The notes beneath the pieces were generated by a model. It did no database searches, was not told the origin of the DNA, and was given only the letters and a program-made list of their open reading frames with translations. A DNA stretch of 64,000 nt, from the NCBI GenBank assembly GCA_009761415.1, contig QUOL01000003.1:62001-126000 (forward strand), written 5' to 3'. The stretch is from Sarcomyxa edulis. Its lineage: Eukaryota > Basidiomycota > Agaricomycetes > Agaricales > Mycenaceae. The position numbers were made by a program, and so were the translations under genes. Positions 37,008-46,942 of this stretch are shown here, piece after piece; position 1 is the stretch's first letter, and the number at the start of each line of letters is the position of its first letter.

Positions 37008-37854
37008 ATGTCTGTCATGTCTGCAATGTTCACTGCGCAGTCCACGACTCTCTCTCCGTTCGAGAAGTCGGCTTATATCTCACAACTGAGTGATGCCATC
37101 GAATTGCTTCGTAGCATCAATTCCAATGTTGCAGCTCTCAATAAGAACCGTGTAAGTCCAATGAAACATCCCCTGATTCTCTCTTTTCGTAACAACAATT
37201 GTACTACAAGGCGACCCGTACTGGGTTACACCAACTTGTCGAAAAGCTGGCAGCATTTCTGACAATGTTTTACGAACATCTGCACGTCGGGCCATCCGCC
37301 GAACCTCTGTCTATCGCTCTAGGACAACTTTGGTCTCAATGCGAAGACACAATTTTGCGGTATAGTCGGTTTTGTAGCATGTGATGACCCTCATGATTCA
37401 CATCCTTTCCAGAGTATTGGTAGACCTGTATGGCGTCACGAAACGTCAGGACAAAGCTAGTATTTTCCAGTGGGGAGCTGCTAGATCGACGAGCAGCATT
37501 TCTTCGGAGATAGCGCGTCTTACATCAATCGTCGATGACCTCTCAGCATCATCTATCGTAGGTGCTTCAAGTGTTCAGTGCCTCTAATATCGCTAATGAC
37601 AATGTCTCAGATGTCACTGGGCCCACTGATTATGAAGGCTCACCTACCTGTCCAGAGCAGGGCTTCGTAGAGTATCTCGGTCCTCCCCCTATTTTTTCTT
37701 CTTTTGTCATCATTCCGTTCGACTTCGGACATACCGTTTATATCGCTATTTCTCCACTCTCTCAACTGTCGGCCGTAAGTGTTCTATCTCCATTTACGTG
37801 TCGTTTTACTCATTTTGCCACCACTTTCAGTTTGTAATGACTCTGTATATCTAG
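37008..37854 (+). CDS. Orphan helical protein
   Basis: Five exons (37008-37151, 37211-37359, 37413-37561, 37611-37774, 37831-37854) join in frame to 209 residues. The N-terminal half is helical and heptad-like (ISQLSDAIELLRSINSNVAA, LHQLVEKLAAFLTMFYEHL). It is followed by ARLTSIVDDLSASSI, then a Pro-rich hydrophobic end (FVEYLGPPPIFSSFVIIPF). All splice sites are canonical, which supports a real gene. I do not recognise the family. The last exon is only 24 nt and the C-terminus could differ. Confidence 0.6.
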
Positions 37855-38258
37855 CGGTACATGCCCCACAATTTACCATGTATAACAATCTACACGTTCT
37901 GGCCTGGAGTGTCGCATTGTCTGGATCGTTATGGGAAACTTCGCGACTCATGCTATCATCAATATCAGTCCCCCGTGACCCATTTCATTCCACACAGCCC
38001 GCCTGAATCCGGACTCTCACCAAAAAATGTTCATCATAACACGGAAGGCTTACTATCCAATGCTTTAGTCGACACTGCTGTTATCCACAACGAAGTCACC
38101 GTGGGTATTAGTCGACACTGCGGACTCTCATGCTGTACGGCATTGATCATAGGTGATGTGTAAGTCATTCGCTCTGATATCCAAGTCTCCTGAACTGGAA
38201 TGAAGAGAGAATATAAAGCCAGTACGATGGAGTCTTCTTTGCTCACAAATCTACAGCA
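37855..38258. other. Intergenic with one 100-codon open frame
   Basis: An ATG-led frame at 37861-38163 has no motif and may be an alternative 3' part of the upstream orphan gene. A TATAAA box at 38212-38217 lies 42 bp before the next ATG. Confidence 0.4.
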
Positions 38259-39213
38259 ATGCCTACTAACTTCTTCATCAACAAATTACAAGAAAAACGC
38301 GTCGTTATCCTCGGAGGAACTTCTGGCATCGGATTCGCGGTGGCTCGTACGTTGCATTCCTCCAACACCTCTGTACTTCTTCTCACGTCGATTGGCATTA
38401 CAGAAGGTTGTCTTGAATTCGGCGCATCAGTCATCGTCGCCAGCTCCTCCCAAACTCGCGTCGACGAAGCTATCACTCGACTCAGAGAAAGCGGCGACGC
38501 ATCCCGCATCTCTGGATACACCATCAACCTACGCAGAGGAACAGAAGGCATTGAAGGGATCGAAGCCCGCATGTCCCACTTCCTCCTGGAACAAGTGAAA
38601 GACCCCTTCGACCATATCGTCTTCACTGCTGGTGACGTTTTCTCTGTCTCAGATATAGGGAAAGCCGATCTAAACAAAGTCAGCCGAGATATGGACGTTC
38701 GCTATTGGGCCCCGTTCGCTGCTTGTAAGATATTGCAAAACAGTGGGCTTTTGAGAGAGGGTGGAAGTATCACATTTACCGGTGGACACATTGCTGTCCG
38801 TCCCGAGAAGGGGACCGCTGGTGCAGCTGGTGAGTTGTAACCCCACAAATCATCTTTCATGATGCTCATACGACTGCATCAGGAGTCTCAGGGCTTCCCG
38901 CCTTAGCCCGACTGGTATCTTTAGAGATGGCACCCATCAGATGTAACGTCGTTATACCTGGGCCAGTGCGTACAGAGATACTCGATGCATTTGGTATGGG
39001 GACGCCCGAGTACCTAGAGACACTCAAAGCTAAGACGACTATCGGACGTATTGCTGGTCCGCACGATACGTGAGTACGGATTAAATCTCGGCTTGCAGTC
39101 ACTAACACACTACCTACTCGCAATATAGCGCTGAAGCATACTTGTATTGTATGCGAGATGGAAGTCTCACGGGCCAGACCATCGTGACGGACAGCGGGTC
39201 TTTGCTATTGTAA
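38259..39213 (+). CDS. Short-chain dehydrogenase/reductase lacking the usual Tyr-x3-Lys
   Basis: Four exons (38259-38346, 38404-38829, 38883-39069, 39129-39213) give 261 residues. The Rossmann nucleotide site is VVILGGTSGIGFAVA near 14-28. The first intron removes a stretch that would break the match to QGCLEFGASVIVASSSQ. Later motifs are FDHIVFTAGD (the NNAG equivalent), GSITFTGGHIAVRP and IRCNVVIPGPVRTE. The catalytic Tyr-x3-Lys expected after the Ser strand is absent; the position reads PEKGTAGAAGGVSGLPALAR. This type of atypical SDR occurs in basidiomycetes. The substrate is unknown and the enzyme may use another mechanism or have no redox activity. Confidence 0.9.
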
Positions 39214-39275
39214 AGTATCAATCACACAAGACTTTTGGCATAATGGCGCTATAGATAACGGACGTCAAGGTTCTC

Positions 39276-39889
39276 CTACTTAGGATCCATTCTTTCGATC
39301 AGCAGCAGCAGCACTGGCAACCCACTTCCTTTCTCCGGGATTGAAATATAGTACACGTCTCGCTCTTTTTCCAACTTGTCGTTCCGTCTCGAGAGAATCA
39401 AAGGATACGCAAATTTAGACTATACACACACGCGAATCAGTGCCGCTATCTACATGATAACAAAACTTTCGAATTCACCTGCAAACGGTTTCTTGTACCA
39501 TTCCAAGTCCACATGAAGAGATTTGGTTTTTGGCATTAACTCTTTCCATGAACTTTTATCCACGAGTGCGGGTCGAGTCTCATATTCGGGGAAGAACACA
39601 GCGGTGACTGTTGCTGTGGGGAGATGTCGCACTCCATCTACGAAAGCGATGTCTTCGTTTCCATGGAAGTGTTCGGCGAATATCAACATTGCTTGCTATT
39701 GTTGAGGTTAATCAGTAAGTGAGCTGTGGAATGCATACTCATAATGATTAGACCCACATCGTATCCCATCGATATCAATGTATCCCTCCCGAAAACGCGA
39801 TCAGGGGCGGCATACCTGTAATTTTTGGTCGATGAGACTGTAATTGGACGGAGAGCTGGCGATATGGGCTCATAGTCATTCGGATACAT
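39276..39889 (-). CDS. Orphan protein, three exons, last junction unresolved
   Basis: ATG at 39889 (MYPNDYEPISPALRPITV) and a canonical GT donor after VGLIIM, then exon 2 (MLIFAEHFHGNEDIAFVDGV through DLEWYKKPF). A last exon reads KFAYPLILSRRNDKLEKERD and VYYISIPEKG, with the stop at 39276. The last junction works only with an intron starting GCAGGT. With the GT donor three bases later the frame closes early. I do not recognise the family. It is convergent with the SDR gene, 62 bp apart. Confidence 0.55.
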
Positions 39890-40116
39890 GTCGTATGGAT
39901 GATGTCCGTCACAGAGAGAGAGAGACGATATTAGTACTCGGGCGTCTAGATATCGGCAGAAGAGATGAGGCGAAGAACTCGAACCTTACGCTAGCGTTAG
40001 ATAGACCAAAATAATCACAGAGGAACTTCGTGGAATGTTCATATACATACACAGAGCGTTGTTAAACATACTGGTCTCCGAATAATACAGTCATTTGATT
40101 TGTTATCTTTGAATCC

Positions 40117-40890
40117 CTAGATCTTAAGAGAACCGGGAACGACTTCGATCCAGTAACTGTAAAGGGTTCGCGTCAGAATAGAGGTACGAAAAGAAACCAA
40201 ATAGCATGTGAGCGCACCCATCAGGATCAAGAATGAACGCGATGTGTCTCATCTTGCCCTCGGTCAACTTCTTCTTGAAAACGACACCGAGTCTCTCGAA
40301 CCTTTCACAAGCCTTTTCGATGTCGTCGACGGAGATGGCGATGTGACCGAAACCTCTCCCAGGTTCAGTGTTACCACTAGCGTAACCTTGGAAGTTGGGG
40401 TCCGATTCGGTTCCGTGATTCCAAGTCAACTCCAAGATGCCTTTGCGTACGCGAGATCAGCATCGATTTTGAACAGTGGAGACACTCAAATCACCTTCAC
40501 GCGTAAAGCGGTAGCTAGACTTCTCTTCCGGTGAGAGGTCCTTGTAGAAGTTGTCGTGGTCGAAAGCGAGAAAATACAAGGTAAAGTCGGATTGTTTAGA
40601 CTCTTTACACAAAAAAGTGAGAATCATGGTCCAGCAACGCCAATTTAATGGATTTGTGAATACCAGAGATAAGGTCCATGCCCAAAATCTGATAGGAAAT
40701 GTTAATGACAGCAGAAAAAATTGAAATAAGCCATGGCCATACATCAGTGTAAAACGGTAATGATATTTTGGGATCCTTGATACGGATCATGGTGTGGTTG
40801 AACTAGCGACCCTTGAACTAAGTGACATTGCCATGAATTCTTGGGGTAACGCCTCACCTTGAAGCTGGCGGTTTCTGCTGTACGAGGCAT
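40117..40890 (-). CDS. GLO1: Glyoxalase I (lactoylglutathione lyase)
   Basis: Isomerises the methylglyoxal-glutathione hemithioacetal to S-lactoylglutathione in the cytosol. Six exons (40890-40858, 40802-40743, 40688-40664, 40602-40495, 40440-40218, 40156-40117) give 162 residues, a normal single-domain length. The four metal ligands are visible: His in [12 protein letters not shown], Glu in [10 protein letters not shown], His in [13 protein letters not shown] and Glu in YWIEVV. The motif SLPFYTDILGMDLI spans an intron. All junctions are canonical. The ATG in [11 protein letters not shown] is the first in frame. Confidence 0.95.
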
Positions 40891-42269
40891 GATGAAGATG
40901 GGAGTTGATGAGAAAGAGACGGCACTCCGAGTCCGTTCTCATCATCGTGAAAACGGCCGAAAGCTGATATGAGATGGCGGAGTTTGTAAGTAGGCGGCAA
41001 GTCTTCCGGAGTATTGTAACGACTTGTAATCGCGTATAATCGATGCACAATTCTTGTGGCTGCTTGTAATCTTCTCCAAGAAATATAACAACTTATAAGG
41101 TGGGCAAAACATTTTTAGCATTTTATAAATGCATTGTAATCCTCCAGAACTCTTGCATGTCGGTACATGTGCACGGCTGCGCTCGACGCAAGTCAGTTCC
41201 GGTCGTCCGGCAGCATCCGGTGATACGTCGGGGCTTGAAAACAATCCTCAAAGTCGTGCGCTGGCGTTCGAGTCTTGCAACGTCTTTCTCCCTCCCCGTC
41301 TCAGACTTGCCCACTATACGACTCCTCCCGAGTTTGCGCTCGTCTTCCTTGTGTGCTATCCGAGCCTTGTCGGCTCCTTGTAGATGATCCAGCGTGTTGC
41401 TGGTAACGATGTTACGAGTTCCTGAGAACTTGACCTGTTGTACGGTGTCTATCGATGTTTAGCTTGTGTCGATCCTCCATGTGTCGGGGACCACCTTCCA
41501 TGTCTCTTCTTAACATTGTTCCCTTCCATCCATGTCTACATATCGCGTATATCCAGACTTCCCACTCCCCCCAGTCCCTCCCCTTTTTGTCGCCGCCGCC
41601 TATGTACCCGATTCCTTACGTCGCGAAGACCTCATGTGCAGAGGCCACAATATAGTCGTTTCCCAATAGTATCTATTGCATCTTCTCTGTTTGAATAAGC
41701 CTCTCCTTCCATTTGAGCCCAGAGCAATATGAAGCCCGGAAATCTGCTCATGGTAAGAGCTTGTAAGCCCCGTAATGGACCAGCAGAACCTCACAAGACT
41801 TACAGAATCTCACAAGTCTGATAGGGTTAGTAGTTATCTATATACGCTTTGTTCCCTTATATGAGGTTTATAATCTCTCCCGTAAGCCTTGTAGATTTTG
41901 CAGACTTTACAGGGTATATAATCGATTGTAAGGGCTTATCAGAATTTGGCCTTTTTCATGATGATTATAAGCCAATTGCAAACAATGTTTTACCCGGATG
42001 TGTCTCGTGACGCAATTTCCCCACGTCCGTGAACAACACGCACAAGCTCACGCCTATGTGACCGTGACACTCAAGTGCTAGTCAGACAAATCGATAAGTA
42101 CGAGGTCATTTATCTGATTCAAAAGCGATAGAGGGTTTACATATCATGTCATGAAGTCAATGTGGTGGTACAAATTTGAGTCAGTCTTCAAGCAATTTTG
42201 TTTCTCTTACTCTCGTTCTCAACTCGTTCTTCTCCAAGGCTTGTCCCATGTTCCCGATTCAACAGCAAT
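40891..42269. other. Gene-poor region, possible small element inside
   Basis: No coding sequence is supported. It contains a candidate inverted-repeat element at 41102-41995 and many TTGTAA/TTACAA words. Confidence 0.45.
41102..41995. mobile_element. Possible degenerate TIR element, about 0.9 kb
   Basis: The left end GGGCAAAACATTTTTAGCA and the reverse complement of the right end GGGTAAAACATTGTTTGCA match at 16 of 19 positions. No clear target-site duplication and no transposase are seen. The interior is rich in TTGTAA/TTACAA words. Confidence 0.3.
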
Positions 42270-43018
42270 CTAGTTTTCTCGGTCTATTATGTAGGGCTCG
42301 AAGATCCACATCTGATAGATGTCTCTAGTGTCAGGAGTTGCAAGCTTGACCTACAACTCACGGTATCAGAAGAGGGACGGAAGATTCAAGATTCACAAAA
42401 ATTAGTACCTGCCAGAGGGGTCCATCGGTAGACTTCGGAAGTTCGAATGCAAGGTCTTTCTCGGTAGTCTTGATCCTAAGCAAAAGTGGCATTATACCTA
42501 AGTGATAGACACTAAAATAAGCAGCTAGACTGACTGGAACACGCTCCTATGAATTCTCTCGAGTTTTAGCACAGCCTTGACGCTGCTTACGACCACACCC
42601 TCACCCTATCAGCATAATGAATTATTCAGCCTCTATGTCTGAGACAGACAGTAGAATAAACCAGATGTGCCTCAACTTCAGAAGGAGCACAAGCATAGAG
42701 TCCGGTCTTGGTGTGCTGAAGATGTATCGTGTTGTCCTCAAAATCGACTATGATGACTTTCCACTGTGATTGCGACCATCAGATTAAAGGTAGGATTAGT
42801 AAAATAAACCTTACATCTCGACTTCTTTCAGAGGGCGGGTATGGTGACAATGCTACAACGGGCATGTCTTCTTGCGTGATACCGTTTCGGACGCCTATGT
42901 AGCTACGGGCACCCAAGTTTTTGACGTTGACTCTGCTACGAACTAGCTCGGGCTCGCTGGTATGTTCGGTAGGGATAGAAGTGTCTACCGCGAAAATATC
43001 GACGCCGGATTCGGACAT
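42270..43018 (-). CDS. Small beta-trefoil-like protein (lectin or protease inhibitor candidate)
   Basis: Exon 1 (43018-42815) reads MSESGVDIFAVDTSIPTEHT onward to VVALSPYPPSERSRD. It joins by a canonical intron to WKVIIVDFEDNTIHLQHTKT and GLYACAPSEVE. Further downstream on the same strand, TTEKDLAFELPKSTDGPLWQ joins VKLATPDTRDIYQMWIFEPY through a canonical intron and ends at 42270. The spacing of the RDW, LWQ and MWIF strands fits three trefoil repeats, as in ricin-B-like lectins or fungal trefoil protease inhibitors. The junction between the second and third coding pieces is not resolved. Confidence 0.5.
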
Positions 43019-46000
43019 GGTGTAACTGAGGTTGTTGGGAAGATAAGCTGTTTGAGGGCGACTATAGGATGAGGTCGTGTCATTAGAGTATAGCAGCGGT
43101 GACCTTTTATACAGTTTCTTCGTCTCCTTTTCACCCTCGAACCTTCAAGGCCGCCGATGGATTCATGGACCCGGGAAATGGTGACGAGAACGGGGCCTGT
43201 GGTCATGCTAGTAGATGACATTGGAATGGATGGCAGATGTCAATTCCATGGAAAGGATGCATCCTCTGTAGCCGGAAATACTACGCGAATTCAGTCAGTG
43301 TCCCTGTTTAAAGCTACCGACATCAGAAGATGTTGCGTACTATATCCATCTGTGGTATTTGATAGTTATTTCAGCCAAACTGTCGATTGTATGAGAGATA
43401 ACGGATGCGGGGGAAAACATAAACATGACTCAACAGGAATGAGACCTTGGCTTCGTCAAGCCTGGGTATTCCCAAGTTAGCAGAATTCAAAATTCAGCAA
43501 GAACAAGGATATTACCTAGTCGTATATGAGACTGGGTGCCATGTTCTTCCTTGAAGATGAGTGGCGTTCCTCCAATTCGACTTGCTAAAGGGCCCTAACT
43601 CCTGCACGGAGAGAGTACGCACATGTCTGTGGTTGAATCTTCAACCAGGACGCATGATAGTGTCAGGGCATTCCATTTCTCCACAATCAAACCAGAGAGT
43701 TGGTGCGCGCTTAGGAAAAGGGTTCCTTCCCAAGCGAAGCCGCCGTGGCGCTTATATGGAAACCTGAAGACAGCGTCTACTGTCGAAGCTAAGAACATTC
43801 AAGATTCGGACCTAGTTGGGCCTCAAATATCAGCTTTGAATTACACACCTCATTCGATAGTGATCACCGGACTCACAAGAGCACGGCATCCGCCAATCGA
43901 GGGTCTAGACAAGCACGGCAGCCTTCATTGTTAGATATGTCAAGAAGGGACAGGGAAAAATGAGCCACAATATGTAGCGTACCAGATGATCGCCCCGACG
44001 TATTAAGCATTCGTGCATAACCACTAATGGGCTCTCCAAGATGACGCACTGAGTCGGGTCGAGAACCTGATGTTTTGAGCGCTCGGACGTTCGAGTACCG
44101 ACACAACTCACTACGACAACATCGGCCCGCAAAAGCTCGAGGGTCAGGATCGACTTTTGTGACCGACGACGCGTCTTTCGTTGAAGTCGTTCCTATGATC
44201 AAATGAACCCTCTTCCAGCGTCAGTCCTGACGATGGATCGTCTAAACACGAATAAAGGCCTAGGCGGCTTGACGTGTATTCTCTCTGTTACATGCAAGTT
44301 ACATGGTCTGATTTTCGAGGTGGCGAACTTCAAACGCAAGATGGATGGATCATGGATGTTGATTTTCAGGCTGCGCGGAAACTGCCGAAAGTCGACAGAG
44401 TCTTGCACAACATGCACAAAGTAGCTCACGCGACTTGACGCGACGGTCACGGTCACACCGAGGTTACTGGGAAATAGCGGTAAGTCGGCAGTATAGCAAG
44501 ATTACAAGGTGAGCACTGATCAAGCAGGGATCTACTTGATCAGGTTCATGATCCATTGAGGGAATCAAAATTGGAAGTGGGGTGGCTACGATTATATTTT
44601 CTGCCCAGCTTGTGGCAGTAAGTAGTAGTATTCTGACATTCAAGAACGCGTCGATATAGACAGATGGGGGGTAACGTCGAAGAGCCGGTGGATAATACAT
44701 AAATTACTGAAAGTTACAATGAGTGAATGACCATTCGAGGTGGATAAGGAAATAGTTGAACGAGACCTTCTCGAGAGACAGGACCAGCTGGCGGTGATAA
44801 GGTCACATCCGAGGAGGTCAAAGGTATCTGCCAAGGAAGGAGTCTGATCCACTCCGCTGTAGTAACAGTTGTTGTAGATCAGAGGACCGGTGAAGAGAAA
44901 GCCAAATGAATTCAAAGGAGCCCCAGAAAGTCACCTAGGCGAGTAAGGAGACATCATCTAAGAAACAGGATGTCTTGCGAATTAACTCGACATAGACGGG
45001 CCAAGAGTCCCCAGGGTAGAGCTGATACCCCAATATCAGTATGATAGACCGAGAGCCGATAATGGAATAATAGACAACTTACGCTAAACGAGTGCTTCTC
45101 GGGTTTGAGACTAGCGGCGAAAGGTTTTGTACCAGCTCAGGACTCGCCGGATCCAAAGATATTGTAGCCTTGTTCGGCTCTGCTATAGTTATGTGAAATC
45201 ATTATCCTTGGAAGGACTCCTTTCCCGCAGCTCTGGAAGCTCAAGGTCCTTGGCGAGCAAATGACGAGAGTACTGCGAGACATGCAATCATGTAAGACTA
45301 ACGCGATGGACGGGGAAAGAACACTACCTCGAGTTTTACGTACTCAAGCTGGTGTCTCGCGCTTGTTTTCTTGTAGCCGCTGGATGAATACTGAGATGTT
45401 CACTCGACGAAAGATCTCTTTTATAGAAGGGGTGAGTCAAGACTGACGGAAGCCAGAGCTCTGGAAAAGTTCAGCAGACATGTTATTAACGGTGAAACTT
45501 GTAGGTTGTCCGACTTTTTACACTCCAAGATCGACATTTTGCAGGAGCGAAGCCTGGTTTTGGGCGAGGAGAACAATGAGGCGAGGCAACATCCGACATA
45601 TCAGCAAAGCATCAACCTGACGGATATAGCCATAGTGGAACCTCATGTCCATGTAAGGAGCGTTCCAAGGCATCAACTAGTAGCAAAACTAGTTCTACCT
45701 GCATCATTGGATCAAAAGAATTGATGAGTGTTCTCGACATTCGAACGACGCACTCGGCGAATCACTCACCGAGAAGAAAGACACGCCAGAAAGGCCAACG
45801 ATGGCTATGCCAGACATGCAATCAGTCTCCCCGCCTTAAGAACGATTTGACATGACAATGAGCTCCACACGCATTGAAATCGCACGTTACTCAAGTTTGC
45901 TTTGCAATCATACCCGCATTGATAGCGACAGAAGTGCTTCTATCACAGAAAATGCAGGGATACGTTTCAGGTATTCTTAGCGGTTGGCTTTCGCTGAGAA

Positions 46001-46942
46001 AGGTTGCAAGATAGATAAAGCGTAGGGAACCACAATGATGTCCTGTATCAGATGAGTTGGACTGTGCTGACCAACGGCTTTCCCGAACTATGCGGCCAAA
46101 GATCGACATCAGTGTACAAGGAAAAGGAAAGGACATGACCTTGCATGGGCTCTTCGTGATGTGCGCGTTATTGACAGAACTTCCAACAGATGGAACCCAG
46201 CAACTTCGTGCTCGAAATTGGCCGATTTACGAGCGTACACGCATAGGAGAGAGAAGCGCATCTTCCATCGCTAATATATCGTACTGGTCAATTGATCAAT
46301 TGATGCTGTTCTTACGAGCACTACATCAACTCGCATCTAATCGCAGTGCTATTGCCTGGAAATCGTTTACAACTATATCAGAAATCATCATTGTTGAGGG
46401 TGAGTTGGAGCATACCTGTGCTCCCCATAAGTGCAATACCATTCTCTCGCGCCCCCACGCTTCTGATTTTCGATATGGAGAGCGCGAGAGATATCAGAGC
46501 ACCAAGAAGGTGACTCGGATCCGGGCCTAGGCTTCTTGACAATGATCTATCTGATCCAGCTACCCCAGTTGAACGACGGACATCAACTAGGACTGCCAGG
46601 TCTGCTCTATACACAGCTCATCGACGATCGTTGCGGACGGCATCGACGGACGTTGAACGTTGATGGGCTGGCAAAGAAAAAAATAATTTGAAATTTGAGT
46701 TGAATTACCGCAGTCATCAAATTTACAGCTTGAGATCTTTGCTTCCGCCCATCACAAAAGCCAGCAAAAGCGCCGAGTTTATATCTGTTGAGATTCGAAT
46801 TCGTACCTACATCACTCCCCCATCGGTATCGGTGTTGTGAGAATGTGCTGTCGCTGGGCTATTAGAGTATGGTCATAAACAACTAGATCTACAACTCCGC
46901 CCTCTTTCCTCCAAGCAAGGCACATCTTTCTGTCAACTTACA
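43019..46942. other. 3.9-kb region without a supportable gene
   Basis: Many short open frames occur on both strands but none has a motif. The longest (46057-46530) lacks an ATG start. Minus-strand pieces near 44460-45200 (SVYIDAFLNVRILLL; LYPGDSWPVYVELIRKT) look protein-like and may be remnants of a gene. Confidence 0.4.

Noticed and set aside
39960..40030. tRNA-like T-loop (GGTTCGAGTTC on the minus strand)
   Set aside because: No matching acceptor stem, D-loop or anticodon arm could be folded around it.
46057..46530. 157-codon plus-strand frame
   Set aside because: It begins with TTG, shows no motif, and the flanking sequence gives no exon chain.
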